A DNA stretch of 64,000 nucleotides, from NCBI GenBank assembly GCA_963791885.1, contig CAWBUL010000005.1, positions 2,247,543-2,311,542 of the forward strand, read 5' to 3'. Under the pieces are notes generated by a model. That model saw nothing but the letters and a program-made list of their open reading frames with translations, was not told where the DNA came from and made no database searches. The position numbers were made by a program, and so were the translations under genes. The number at the start of each line of letters is the position of its first letter. Position 1 is the first letter of the stretch. The DNA is from CAVSUZ01 sp963791885 (GTDB taxonomy: Bacteria; Pseudomonadota; Alphaproteobacteria; Acetobacterales; Acetobacteraceae). Shown here piece by piece: positions 7,918 through 17,032 of this stretch.

Positions 7918-8106
7918 GCGACTCCGTTGTCTGTCCTGTCGTCGGGCTTCCACCATAGAGCCGAACCCGTTGAGAGTCTTGCGCCTTTCGCTGTTTGGTC
8001 AGGCTAGTGGCACCCAGATCACAGACGCATTTGCGCCGCATCAAAACGTTGCACCGGCGTCGCCCCGGCGCTTGGATGCCCCGCGCTGGAATAGAGTAAT
8101 GACGAG

Positions 8107-8985
8107 ATGAAATCGATCCGGATTGCCCTCTGCATGACGCTGGCACTCATCGCGGCCACGGCCACGGCCGGCGATTGGGATGATATCTCCCGCAGCGCGA
8201 TCTATCAGCTTGGCTATCCGGTTCAGTGGAACGGCCGCACCATCATCCTTGGCGCGCGTCTGCAGATTCCGATCGGCGCCAAAGGAAAAGTTCCCGCCGT
8301 GATCCTGATGCACGGCACCGGCGGCATTCGCTACAGCGGCGTGTATGATGCGGCCGCGTTGAACACCGCCGGGATCGCCACGCTGGAAGTGGACCAATGG
8401 GGCGGCCGCGGTCTGCCCGGCGGTGCGTCCAGCCGTCCCAAAGCGCTCGGCGACAACCTTCCTGATATCGGCGCCGCCTATCGCCCGCTCGCGTCCAGGC
8501 CGGACATCGATGCGTCCCGCATTGGGCTGTTCGGCGAATCAATGGGCGGGATCGAGACACTGCTGATGATGACCCGCCACGATAGCGATGGCATTCTCGG
8601 TCCGGGCGCGCATTTCCAGGCGGCGGTCGTGCTGTATCCCATCTGCTGGCTGTACAATCACATGCCCGGGGCGGATTTCGGCGATCTCGTCGATGCCCCG
8701 ATCCGCATTATGGTCGGCAGCGCAGACGACTATGATGGTGGCGGCGCTGCATGCCAGCAAATGATCAGCGAACTCGCCCCGGCAGATCGCGCACATCTCT
8801 CGCTCCGGGTGTTTCCCGGCGCGACGCGCATCTTCGACACGTTCACGCCGCCTTACGAATTTAACGATCCCGGCGCCAACCGGCGAAAGGGGGGCGTTAT
8901 CCATGTCCGCCCGGATCCGGAAGCACGCCAGCAGGCACGCGATGACCTGACCCAATTCTTCACCGCCGCTCTCAAACCGAGCTAA
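8107..8985 (+). CDS. Secreted dienelactone-hydrolase-type alpha/beta hydrolase
   Basis: A 292-residue protein with a Sec signal peptide (RIALCMTLALIAATATAG). Core motifs are VILMHGTGG (oxyanion region), the nucleophile elbow GLFGESMGG and a late Asp region, MVGSADDYDGGG. The family hydrolyses esters or lactones; the substrate cannot be read from sequence. A C-terminal His candidate is in GGVIHVRPD. It stands alone, convergent with the kinase-like gene 2 bp downstream. Confidence 0.78.
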   Translation: MKSIRIALCMTLALIAATATAGDWDDISRSAIYQLGYPVQWNGRTIILGARLQIPIGAKGKVPAVILMHGTGGIRYSGVYDAAALNTAGIATLEVDQWGGRGLPGGASSRPKALGDNLPDIGAAYRPLASRPDIDASRIGLFGESMGGIETLLMMTRHDSDGILGPGAHFQAAVVLYPICWLYNHMPGADFGDLVDAPIRIMVGSADDYDGGGAACQQMISELAPADRAHLSLRVFPGATRIFDTFTPPYEFNDPGANRRKGGVIHVRPDPEARQQARDDLTQFFTAALKPS

Positions 8986-8987
8986 AG

Positions 8988-9536
8988 TCACAACCCCAGG
9001 GCATCGGAGATGGCCCGTGCGGTCTCCGCCGGTGAGGCGCGCGTCGTGTCGATCTCCAGGTCGTAGCTGATTCCCTGGTGAACGCGTTCATACTGCCAAC
9101 GCGCCAGGCCGATCAGGCGGTCACCCCGGGCACGCTCCCGCGCTTCCAGCACCTCCAGCGGCGCAAACAGACCGACGAAGCGAACATCCAAGCCCGAAAG
9201 CAAAGCGCGATATTCGCCTGCCTTCGCCGGGCCGATCATCACCTCATCAATGATGAGGTTGTTGCCCTGCGCTGCCATTGCCGCGACGGCGTGTCGCATG
9301 CCGCGCATCGCACGTTCCAACACCGGGCCCGATCGAATGACGATGCCATCCCGTTCGGTTTCCTCGAAGACCAACCCGTCCGGATGGTCCATCAGCTTCT
9401 CCGGCAACATCTCGATAAACGCGTCCATCGCGACATGCAGGAACGGTTCGACGGTGATCGCTTGCAGCGACCGAGCGACCGACGTCTTTCCGACGCTGCC
9501 GACGCCGTTCAGAATGATAACGCGCGGTGTGCTCAT
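8988..9536 (-). CDS. Chloramphenicol phosphotransferase-like P-loop kinase
   Basis: A 182-residue protein with Walker A GVGSVGKTS at the N-terminus, then HVAMDAFIEMLP, NNLIIDEVMIG and FVGLFAPLEVLEARERARGDR. This matches the CPT-like family (chloramphenicol 3-O-phosphotransferase and related small-molecule kinases). The second Asp/Glu region and the LID Arg residues are visible. Whether it acts on chloramphenicol is not known, and many homologues have other substrates. Single gene, convergent with the hydrolase before it. Confidence 0.75.
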   Translation of the reverse strand: MSTPRVIILNGVGSVGKTSVARSLQAITVEPFLHVAMDAFIEMLPEKLMDHPDGLVFEETERDGIVIRSGPVLERAMRGMRHAVAAMAAQGNNLIIDEVMIGPAKAGEYRALLSGLDVRFVGLFAPLEVLEARERARGDRLIGLARWQYERVHQGISYDLEIDTTRASPAETARAISDALGL

Positions 9537-9628
9537 GTTGCCATCATCGCGCAGCCACTGCCCCGTTGCACGGCCGAGCCGTTGCCGGTAAGCGGGTTAG
9601 ATTCTGCGGCCCCTGAAAGAGAGTCGCC

Positions 9629-9994
9629 TTGACCCTTCCTCCGCTCCGTTCTCAACGCGCGCCCAATCCCCAGCGCGTGGTGCAAGGCGCCACACTTCTG
9701 GCCGGCGTAAGTCTTGTGCTGGTCATCGTGAATATTGTGCTGGCCAGCCTCAATCAGAACCTGCAGGAAGATGTGAGTCGCCGCCAGCAGGTGCTGGTGC
9801 AGGCCGCGCAGCTCAGCCAAGTCTCCACGATCCTGCAGCGCGCCATGGTCGCGCAGGCAGAGCAAGGGGACCAAAAGATTCAGGCCTTGCTGAAACAAGC
9901 AGATGTTAGTTTCAAGGCGCCGCCCGCTGCATCTGCTCCCGCGTCTCCGGCGACGACCGCTACTCCGGCCCCTGCTCCCGCGTCGAAGCCATGA
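9629..9994 (+). CDS. Single-pass membrane protein with coiled-coil region, unknown
   Basis: A 121-residue protein starting at TTG with AAGAGAG upstream. A membrane segment (VVQGATLLAGVSLVLVIVNIVLA) lies at about residues 17-40. A Gln-rich helical stretch follows (NQNLQEDVSRRQQVLVQAAQ), and the tail is Ala/Pro-rich. I do not recognise a family. The stop overlaps the next start by 4 bp (ATGA), so it forms a coupled unit with the following two genes. Confidence 0.6.
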   Translation: MTLPPLRSQRAPNPQRVVQGATLLAGVSLVLVIVNIVLASLNQNLQEDVSRRQQVLVQAAQLSQVSTILQRAMVAQAEQGDQKIQALLKQADVSFKAPPAASAPASPATTATPAPAPASKP

Positions 9995-10308
9995 GCGGGA
10001 GAGAGCCGCCGCGGCTTGACCTGCCGGTTGCACTGGTGGTGCTGGCGTTCTTCATGATCACCGCCTTCCAGACCGATCAGCTGGTCCGTCAGCGCAGCGC
10101 GCTGCAAGGCGTGGAGATGGCGCAGGCGAGCGGCCTGGCGCAGGCCGACAAGCTGCGCCTGCAATTCCAGCTTTTCGCTGAGCAGACCACACAGTTGGCG
10201 AATGCCGGCGATCCGGGCGCCAAGGCCGTGCTGGCGCAACTTCAGGCTCAGGGCGTGTCGCTGCGGGTGAACAACCCGGCTCCAGGACCGGTGCCGACGT
10301 CGCAGTGA
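9991..10308 (+). CDS. Single-pass membrane protein, partner of upstream gene, unknown
   Basis: A 105-residue protein with one membrane segment (LPVALVVLAFFMITAFQTDQ, about residues 11-30). A Gln/Leu-rich helix follows and may form a coiled coil (RSALQGVEMAQASGLAQADK). Its build mirrors the preceding gene: a short cytoplasmic N-terminus, one membrane span and an outward helix, so the two may assemble together. It overlaps the downstream hydrolase by 4 bp (GTGA). No family assigned. Confidence 0.58.
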   Translation: MSGREPPRLDLPVALVVLAFFMITAFQTDQLVRQRSALQGVEMAQASGLAQADKLRLQFQLFAEQTTQLANAGDPGAKAVLAQLQAQGVSLRVNNPAPGPVPTSQ

Positions 10309-11090
10309 AGGCCTTTGTCGCGCTACTGGCCGCCTTGAATGCGGCCGGCTTGGCGCCGCAGCAGGTCGCAATCCCAGGACCAAAGGATGTGACGTTGCAG
10401 GCCGCGCTGGTGCGACCGGCGGGCGAAGCAAACGGCGCGGGAATCGTCGCCCTGCACGGATGCGGCGGTCCGATCCCGGACCGCGACGCGCAATGGGCCA
10501 AGCGTTTCGTCGCGGACGGCCATCCCGTGCTGTTTCCCGACAGTTTCGGTTCGCGCGGCCTCGGGTCGCAATGCAAGGTGACGCATCGGGCGGTCAAACC
10601 GTCCGGACTTCGCCGCCAGGATGCGATCGCCTCGGCCGAATGGCTGAGCGCCCAGCCCGGCGTTCCGCCCGGCGGGATCGTGCTCGTCGGGTGGTCGAAC
10701 GGCGGCGGGACCGTCCTGTTCACCGCCGCCCGCGACCCAGCGCCCCCGGCCGGCCTGTTTGCTCGGTTCGTGGCGTTCTATCCCGGCTGCCGGGCCGCGC
10801 TAAACAGCGGCTGGGCGCCGTCCGGCCCGCTTATGATTTTGGTCGGCGCGAATGACGACTGGACACCGGCGCCACCCTGTGAGGCTCTGGCGAAGAAATA
10901 CCCGGACCTGATCACGCTGCAGGTCTATCCGAACGCCTGGCACGATTTCGACCGGCCGGATCATCCGGTGGCGAAGCGGACCGGACTGGCGACGCCGCCC
11001 AGCGGCACCGGCGTGGCGCACGCCGGCACCAATCCGGCGGCGCGCGCCGATGCGCTGACGCGCGTGCCAGCGTTTGTTGATGGACGGTAA
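10305..11090 (+). CDS. Dienelactone hydrolase family protein
   Basis: A 261-residue protein starting at GTG inside the previous stop. The N-terminus is weakly hydrophobic (FVALLAALNAAGLAP) and may be a signal. Motifs: IVALHGCGGP, nucleophile GWSNGGG, Asp at VGANDDWTP and His at NAWHDFDRP, giving a complete Ser-Asp-His triad. The family acts on lactones and esters. Third gene of a translationally coupled trio with two small membrane proteins, which suggests it works at the envelope. Confidence 0.75.
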   Translation: MKAFVALLAALNAAGLAPQQVAIPGPKDVTLQAALVRPAGEANGAGIVALHGCGGPIPDRDAQWAKRFVADGHPVLFPDSFGSRGLGSQCKVTHRAVKPSGLRRQDAIASAEWLSAQPGVPPGGIVLVGWSNGGGTVLFTAARDPAPPAGLFARFVAFYPGCRAALNSGWAPSGPLMILVGANDDWTPAPPCEALAKKYPDLITLQVYPNAWHDFDRPDHPVAKRTGLATPPSGTGVAHAGTNPAARADALTRVPAFVDGR

Positions 11091-11092
11091 AG

Positions 11093-11575
11093 CTACGCCG
11101 CGTCTTCCCGCTTGTCCCGCACCTTCACATACGCCAGTGCGGCGTGTTCTTCGCAGTAAGGCTTACCCGGCACTGACCCCGTATCGCAGAAGCGGAAGCT
11201 CCGCGTGCCCGGCTCGCCGATCGGCCAGCAGCAGGTAATCACCCGGCCGTAGCGCGGTGGTGGCACCGGCTGCAGCCGCGGCGCACTCGGCTGGGGCGCC
11301 GGCCGGCCAGCACCGACAAAACCCGATTCGGTGCGCCGAATGCTCTCCAACGGCGGCAGCGTCGGACCCGGCGTGCGACGCACGGAGGGGCGGCGCGGAC
11401 GGGGCTCACCCGTGCCCCGCCGAATGGGCGACGGGCGAGACGGCAGATCCAGCCTATGGGCCTTCCCCACCACCGCATTCTTCGACATGCCCAACCGTCG
11501 GCCGATCTCGGCCGTCGAGAGACCCTCGCTCCAGAGTTCCCTCAGACGTAGGATGGTGTCCTCGGTCCACTCCAT
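11093..11575 (-). CDS. gcrA: GcrA cell cycle regulator
   Basis: A 160-residue protein. The N-terminal helix-turn-helix (MEWTEDTILRLRELW, then EIGRRLGMSKNAVVGKAHRL) is the GcrA signature. A Pro/Arg-rich linker follows, and a Cys-rich C-terminus (ITCCWPIGEP, FCDTG, YCEEH) completes it. GcrA binds sigma-70 RNA polymerase and activates promoters carrying CcrM-methylated GANTC sites, timing cell-cycle genes in alphaproteobacteria. ATG at 11575 has GGGAGG upstream. A longer frame from 11890 exists, but its extra N-terminus does not look like protein and lies in the promoter region. Confidence 0.93.
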   Translation of the reverse strand: MEWTEDTILRLRELWSEGLSTAEIGRRLGMSKNAVVGKAHRLDLPSRPSPIRRGTGEPRPRRPSVRRTPGPTLPPLESIRRTESGFVGAGRPAPQPSAPRLQPVPPPRYGRVITCCWPIGEPGTRSFRFCDTGSVPGKPYCEEHAALAYVKVRDKREDAA

Positions 11576-11864
11576 TTTGGCGTGCCTCCCGTCTCTAACC
11601 GCAAGATATGGTAGCGGGCCAAAATCATCCGATTCAACGGAACAAATGAGCAACGGCCCAAAAACTTGTGGAAAACTTTGCAGCGGCCCCAACATCTTGA
11701 GCCAGCCCGTGCGAAACACCGCGGAGCACCGGGCATCATATCGGCCTGGCATCGATTCGCGCTCGACCGAAATGAGACCACTCATGACAAGGCGACTGGC
11801 CGGGTCGCCGCCCCAACCCCGCGCTGGCGGTTGATACCGAGACACTGGGCGTAACAGCCGAGGC
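11576..11864. promoter_or_regulatory. gcrA upstream region with two GATTC sites
   Basis: A 289-bp gap between gcrA and the Nudix gene. It holds two GANTC-type sites, GATTC at 11631-11635 and at 11754-11758. Such sites are where CcrM methylation affects GcrA-dependent promoters, so autoregulation or methylation-timed expression is possible. No promoter hexamers were assigned. Confidence 0.35.
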
Positions 11865-12299
11865 CTATCCGCCAACCAGCCGCCGGGCAATCGCGATCAC
11901 CCGGTGCGCCTCGCTCCACAGCGCGAAGTCTCCCAGCCGATCGGCCTCGGCCCACACCGCCTCGCTGACGTCGGTGCCGGCAACCGGTTCGCCGTCGGTC
12001 CAGGCCGCCGCGAAATCGATGATCGTGTAGTGAAACCGCACGCGGCCTGCGTCGTCAGGGCGGATGTTGTCCACCACCGCCGCAAGGTGCAGCGGCCCCA
12101 CCTCCACCCCCGTTTCCTCCATCAGTTCCCGACGCGCCGCCTGCTCCACGGTCTCGTTCAGTTCCTGCGCACCGCCCGGCAGTGTCCAGCTGCCGACATT
12201 CGGCGGCTTGCCCCGCCGTACCAGCAGCACGCGCGAGCCTTTCAGCACGACCACGCCGATCCCGACGATGGGGCGCGCGGGATATTCGCGGTCGCTCAT
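11865..12299 (-). CDS. Nudix hydrolase
   Basis: A 144-residue protein carrying the full Nudix box: GG near residue 42, then GAQELNETVEQAARRELMEE, matching Gx5Ex7REUxEExGU. The N-terminus (PIVGIGVVVLKGSRVLLVRR) fits ADP-ribose pyrophosphatase or MutT-like enzymes. It hydrolyses a nucleoside diphosphate linked to another group; the substrate is not determined. It is transcribed in the same direction as gcrA, 289 bp upstream of it. Confidence 0.88.
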   Translation of the reverse strand: MSDREYPARPIVGIGVVVLKGSRVLLVRRGKPPNVGSWTLPGGAQELNETVEQAARRELMEETGVEVGPLHLAAVVDNIRPDDAGRVRFHYTIIDFAAAWTDGEPVAGTDVSEAVWAEADRLGDFALWSEAHRVIAIARRLVGG

Positions 12300-12378
12300 C
12301 GTTGTTTAGCGCGCAGCCGCCACACCAACCGTGGGCGCAGTACCGCTCCGCAATCGCCGACGCTCGTGCTGCGCGACA

Positions 12379-13422
12379 TCACTCCGTGGCCGCGCCCGGC
12401 TTCCCAGGGGGATTTTCAGGAGCCTTCTCCAGATCGGACAACGCCGGAAGCAGTGCCGTCTCCCGCCACGAACCGAGCTGATACGTCCAGCCCTTCACCC
12501 GATCCTCCAGCTTTGCCGCATCCGGCGCGGCCTTCCCCTCGCCCGTCACATCAAACCGCGCGAGCAGTAACTTGTCCTGATGGAACAGATCGGCCGTGAT
12601 GTGCATGCCATCGGTCGTCGTGAACACACTGTGGCCGATCTCGCCCGATGCCGGCGCGGCCCCCGGATGCACGTCATCGGCCGTGAGTTGCTCGAGCGCC
12701 GACGCAACCTCACCCACTTTGTAATCATCCAACGCCCCGTGCTGCGCCGGCTCGGTCAGCGACAGCGTCCCGTTCTTACCATCCAGCACCACTTTCACAG
12801 CACCGGTGCGCTCGACATCAACCTGCGCGATGCGCGCGTGGTCGATATTCATAATGTCGCGGTCGAGCCACAGCGCCGGGTCGGAATCCACGGACAGGCT
12901 GCCATAGGCCAGCCAGCTCTGTGCCTCTCCCGGGCGGCGTAAATACACCTCGTCCGGCACGTTGCCCTGCGTCAGTACGCGGCGATGCCCGACGATCAAC
13001 GACAGGATCGGTTTGCCGCCCGTATCCACCACCCGCACCAGATAAGATTCCGCCGTCTTGCCGTTGGGATCCTCGACGCCGAGCCGGGCGTAGTTGGCCG
13101 GATCGGCCGTGCGAGGCGCCACCAGGCGCAACTCGGTGAGCCCGGTCAGCACGCCACGCAGCTTGGACCTCTCCACCGGATACATGCCGCGATCAGCCAG
13201 ACCCCAATGGTCGCCATCGCGGCGGATCACCAGCGTCTTGCCGCGATGGGAAATGTCCAGCTCCGCCGCACTCTGCAGCTTCGTCGCGAGATCGGGAAAC
13301 AGCAGCGTGCCGCTGTTGATGGTCGTGGATTCGGCCCGCTGCTGACCGGGGCCGAAATACCACCCGGCACCGGCCACGATCACACCCGCAACAAGCAAGG
13401 AAAGTCCGGTGCGAGGGGTCAT
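12379..13422 (-). CDS. DUF4340 protein of Gld-like ABC operon
   Basis: A 347-residue protein anchored by an N-terminal membrane segment (GLSLLVAGVIVAGAGWYFG), followed by a large extracytoplasmic beta-rich part with HRGKTLVIRRDGDHWGLAD, typical of DUF4340. It is the last gene of a four-gene operon; its start overlaps the stop of the auxiliary protein by 4 bp. The family nearly always accompanies the GldG-type auxiliary protein and ABC-2 permease. The transported substrate or role is not known. Confidence 0.82.
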   Translation of the reverse strand: MTPRTGLSLLVAGVIVAGAGWYFGPGQQRAESTTINSGTLLFPDLATKLQSAAELDISHRGKTLVIRRDGDHWGLADRGMYPVERSKLRGVLTGLTELRLVAPRTADPANYARLGVEDPNGKTAESYLVRVVDTGGKPILSLIVGHRRVLTQGNVPDEVYLRRPGEAQSWLAYGSLSVDSDPALWLDRDIMNIDHARIAQVDVERTGAVKVVLDGKNGTLSLTEPAQHGALDDYKVGEVASALEQLTADDVHPGAAPASGEIGHSVFTTTDGMHITADLFHQDKLLLARFDVTGEGKAAPDAAKLEDRVKGWTYQLGSWRETALLPALSDLEKAPENPPGKPGAATE

Positions 13423-15317
13423 ACGCGGGCCGCCGCGCGACGATGTGCCCGCACCACCCCAAGCACGATGGCCAACACGGTCAGCACCGCCGGGATCAGC
13501 ACGATATTGAGCAACATGAGTTGCATTTTCAGCCGGGAAATATCGCGATTGAGGTTGTACTGAACGGCGCGAAGCTGCCCGCGTGTCGTAAGAATGTCCT
13601 GGTTCGCTTGCCGGATAGCAGCACGCTGCGCCGGGGTGATCACCGCCGAGCTTGGCTCGGCTCCCGTCCCACTCCCTTGCCGCAGGTCCTGCAGCTTCGC
13701 CTGCAGAGTCGTCAGGTGGGCCTGCAGCGTCTGCTCGGTCTTGCGGAACCGCGCCTGGGCCTGTTCCTGCATGCGCTCGACCAGGGTGAACGGCCGCGCC
13801 GTTGTGCCGCGCGCACGCAAGCCCAGCAGCGCGTCGCCACCGGCCAGCGTATCGACCAGATTGGCCAGGAACGGCCCGTTATCGGCGAACGGCACCGGCT
13901 GCTTCTGGCCGAAGAAGTCCTGCTGCTGCACCCAGAACCGATCGGCAATCAGGTCGGTATCAGCGATCACCACGATCTGCGCCGGTCCCTTCGTCTGCGC
14001 GAGATAGGGCAAGGGCGGCTTGCCCTTCTCCGGCGCCGGCGGACCCGAAAACGCGGAGTGGAGTTCGCCGCTGATGCGTGCCGCGATCACCCGGGGTTCG
14101 CCCGAGGGCTTGAAGCCGGCCAGAATCGCCGCCGGATCAGGCATCTTCACCTGATCGACCGGAATAAGCCCGTCATTGGCGTTCGTCGTCAGTAGCGGCG
14201 TGAACGTTATATTGGCACCTGGCGCCTTGGAGATGGAACCCGGCGTCGCCACGCTCACCTGCTTGATGTCGGCAGTCGCCGGGTCGTTGTGATTGATGCC
14301 ATCCGTGATGCTGAACCAGGCGGGATAATCCGTCACGCCGCCCTGCTGAGTCTGCACCTGCCAGGCCCCATCCTCGTCACCGACCACCTCGGACGGATTG
14401 AACTGGATGCCCCATGCCGCGAACAGCTTCGGCAAATTGGAGCTCGTGTCTGTCGGCGGTGCACCCTGCGGGTTGGGTGAGGCAGCAGCGGTATCACTCC
14501 AGGGATCGACCATCACCATCAGCTTGCCGCCGCGCATCACGAACTGGTCGATCGCGTATTGCGTCGCGGTCGACAGATTGTGCGGACCGATCAGCAGCAG
14601 GACCTTGATGGCCGGATCGATGCTGGTCGCGTCCATCGGCACGGTCTGCACGTCGTTGGTCTGGCGCAGCAGCGCAGCGGCCGCGTAAGGCTGGCCCATG
14701 CTGTTCGGCGGCAATCCCTGGCGCATCGCCATCATCATGAGCTGCGGATTACCATCCACCGGCAGAGACGACATCAGGCCGATCACCGGTCGCGCCGGGC
14801 TCGACAGCTCGTACACCATCTTCGTCAGGTCGTATTCCAGGAACCGCTCACGATCCGCCTGAAAAAACGGGATGGAGCGATCGTCATCGAGCAGGTTGGT
14901 GCCCGCGAGGCCGAAATAGACTTTTTGACCGTCGGCGCTCAGCGGCACACCCTGCAGCCCGTCGGCCATGGCACGATCTTCGGTCTCGCTGAACGGCTCC
15001 GGGTCGTATCTGTTGATGCGCAGCATGCCATGCGCGGCGGCGGCGTATTCGTTCAGCATCTCGCTCACATGCTGCTCGTACGCAGCATAGGACGGCGCGG
15101 CGGCGCCAAGCACCCGAGAGTAAAAGAAACTGAGCGTAATCGGCTCCTTCAGCCCGGCGAGAATATGCCGCGTACCGGGTGACAGCGTGTAGATCTTTCC
15201 TTGCGTAAGATCGATCTGCGGGCCTGCGAGGCGCGCATCGGCGAACATGTTCACGCCGACGACGATGCCAAGAACGCCCAGCATCCCCGCGAGGGCGCAC
15301 CAGAACCGTGCGCGCAT
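13419..15317 (-). CDS. GldG-type ABC transport auxiliary protein
   Basis: A 632-residue membrane protein. It has an N-terminal membrane segment (MLGVLGIVVGVNMFADA), a long periplasmic GldG-like region beginning IDLTQGKIYTLSPGTRHIL, a coiled-coil stretch (ERMQEQAQARFRKTEQTLQA), and a C-terminal membrane segment (LMLLNIVLIPAVLTVLAIVL). I chose ATG at 15317, which overlaps the permease stop (TGATG). In Bacteroidetes GldG belongs to the gliding apparatus; in proteobacteria this cassette is widespread and its role is unclear. Confidence 0.85.
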   Translation of the reverse strand: MRARFWCALAGMLGVLGIVVGVNMFADARLAGPQIDLTQGKIYTLSPGTRHILAGLKEPITLSFFYSRVLGAAAPSYAAYEQHVSEMLNEYAAAAHGMLRINRYDPEPFSETEDRAMADGLQGVPLSADGQKVYFGLAGTNLLDDDRSIPFFQADRERFLEYDLTKMVYELSSPARPVIGLMSSLPVDGNPQLMMMAMRQGLPPNSMGQPYAAAALLRQTNDVQTVPMDATSIDPAIKVLLLIGPHNLSTATQYAIDQFVMRGGKLMVMVDPWSDTAAASPNPQGAPPTDTSSNLPKLFAAWGIQFNPSEVVGDEDGAWQVQTQQGGVTDYPAWFSITDGINHNDPATADIKQVSVATPGSISKAPGANITFTPLLTTNANDGLIPVDQVKMPDPAAILAGFKPSGEPRVIAARISGELHSAFSGPPAPEKGKPPLPYLAQTKGPAQIVVIADTDLIADRFWVQQQDFFGQKQPVPFADNGPFLANLVDTLAGGDALLGLRARGTTARPFTLVERMQEQAQARFRKTEQTLQAHLTTLQAKLQDLRQGSGTGAEPSSAVITPAQRAAIRQANQDILTTRGQLRAVQYNLNRDISRLKMQLMLLNIVLIPAVLTVLAIVLGVVRAHRRAAARV

Positions 15318-16048
15318 CACGCCGCCTTCCGTGCTTCGATGATCACGGTATTGAGGAACAGAAAGAAGCCGATGAAGCTGGCAAAGAAGATCACATCGCG
15401 CAGGCTGATGATGCCGCGGGTAAAGTCCTGAAAGCGCGCAATCACCGCGATGCGCACCGCCACAGCGGCTGCGGCGGGGGCATTCTGGCCGAGGAAGTCC
15501 GTGACCAGCGGATAGGACGCGGCGGCGAAGACAAAGCAGACGACAAGCGCCAGGACGAAGGCGATCACCTGGTTCTTGGTCAGCGCAGACGCGGTGGACC
15601 CGATCGCGAGGAACGCACCCGCGACCAGCAGCGCGCCGATATAACCGCTAAGTACCGGTCCGTTATCCGGGGTGCCGAGCAGGTTGACGGTGATGACGAT
15701 CGGGAAGGTCAGCACGATCGCGACGGCACAGAAGATCCAGGCGGCAATAAATTTACCGAGCACCGCCACGCCATCGCGGATCGGCAGCGACAGCAGAAGC
15801 TCGACCGTGCCCATCCGGCGCTCCTCGGCCCACAAGCGCATCGTGATCGCCGGCACCAGCAGCACCAGAACCCACGGCAGGAAGGCGAAGAAAGGCGCGA
15901 GATTGGCCTGGTTGCTTTCGAAGAAACTGCCGCCGTTGAAGGTCAGCGCGCCTTGCAGCACCAGGAACACCACGATGAAAACGGTGGCGACGGGGCTGGT
16001 GAAATAGGCGCCCAGTTCGCGCCGGGCGACAGTGAACGTCGCAGACAT
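15317..16048 (-). CDS. ABC-2 type permease, GldF-like
   Basis: A 243-residue permease with about six hydrophobic segments, for example VATVFIVVFLVLQGALTF and VIAFVLALVVCFVFAAASYP. The N-terminal FTVARRELGAYFTSPVA is typical of GldF/ABC-2 permeases. It is coupled by TGATG overlaps both to the ATPase upstream and to the auxiliary protein downstream, so the three should be made together. Confidence 0.87.
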   Translation of the reverse strand: MSATFTVARRELGAYFTSPVATVFIVVFLVLQGALTFNGGSFFESNQANLAPFFAFLPWVLVLLVPAITMRLWAEERRMGTVELLLSLPIRDGVAVLGKFIAAWIFCAVAIVLTFPIVITVNLLGTPDNGPVLSGYIGALLVAGAFLAIGSTASALTKNQVIAFVLALVVCFVFAAASYPLVTDFLGQNAPAAAAVAVRIAVIARFQDFTRGIISLRDVIFFASFIGFFLFLNTVIIEARKAA

Positions 16049-16842
16049 CACGCGGCCTCCGCGACGCGCTTCCAGGCCGCACGCGCGGCGGACTGGGTCG
16101 TCAAGGCGCGGAACACGTCTTCGAGCCGGCCGGAGGGATCGCGCGCCGCAAGCTCCTTGGGCGTGTCATCCACAACGATACGGCCGGATGCGATAATGAC
16201 CGCGCGGGTGCAGACCGCCTCCACCTCCTCCAGAATATGCGTGCTGATGATGATCGCTTTATCCGGCGCCATGCGGCGAATGAGCTCACGCACCTCGTGC
16301 TTCTGGTTGGGATCGAGGCCGTCGGTCGGTTCGTCGAGCACCAGGGCCGGCGGATCGTGCAGCAATGCCTGCGCCAGCCCGACACGGCGCTTATAGCCCT
16401 TGGACAACGTCTCGATCGTCTGCAGCCGCACGCTGCCGAGCTGCGTCAGCGCCATTGCGTCTTCCACGCGGGTATCAAGCGTCTCACCGCGATAGCCGCG
16501 CACACGCGCGACGAAGCGCAGAAACCCGATGACGCTCATTTCCGGATAGGTCGGCGCGCCTTCCGGCAGAAAACCCAGCGCGCGCCGGGCGGCGATCGAG
16601 TCGGTTTGCACGTCATGACCCAGGATGCGCGCGGTCCCCGCCGTGGGCGGCAGAAACCCGGCAAGCATGCGCATGGTGGTGGATTTGCCCGCGCCGTTCG
16701 GACCGAGGAAGCCCAGCACCTCGCCTTTACCGATCGTCAGGGCGATATCGTCCACAGCGCGAAAGTGACCGAAATCGCGTGTGAGGTGGTCGAGTTCGAT
16801 CGTATCGCTCACGCCGGTGTGCCCCAGATTGGCCGGGGGCAT
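16048..16842 (-). CDS. ABC transporter ATP-binding protein, GldA-like
   Basis: A 264-residue ATPase with Walker A GPNGAGKST, a signature region seen as LSKGYKRRVGLAQALL, Walker B ALVLDEPTDGLDPNQ and switch His in STHILEEVEAV. It powers the ABC-2 permease encoded next. ATG at 16842 was taken because the frame upstream lacks family resemblance; a GTG at 16812 is also possible. First gene of the operon, so its promoter lies in the 190-bp gap before 17033. Confidence 0.9.
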   Translation of the reverse strand: MPPANLGHTGVSDTIELDHLTRDFGHFRAVDDIALTIGKGEVLGFLGPNGAGKSTTMRMLAGFLPPTAGTARILGHDVQTDSIAARRALGFLPEGAPTYPEMSVIGFLRFVARVRGYRGETLDTRVEDAMALTQLGSVRLQTIETLSKGYKRRVGLAQALLHDPPALVLDEPTDGLDPNQKHEVRELIRRMAPDKAIIISTHILEEVEAVCTRAVIIASGRIVVDDTPKELAARDPSGRLEDVFRALTTQSAARAAWKRVAEAA

Positions 16843-17032
16843 ACTGCGGTGTTCGCACGCGATGCAAGCAGCGAGGTCCAACTGCGCTGCTTAAGCTGTG
16901 GTAATACCAATCGCCGGAACTGCTGACTGGCCCGCGCCCAGGGCTGGTGTGGTGCCTGCGCGTAAAATAAAGTTTCAACGATGCATCGCACATGGAGCAA
17001 GTCTTAACGACTTCGGGTCATGCTCCGCGGTC

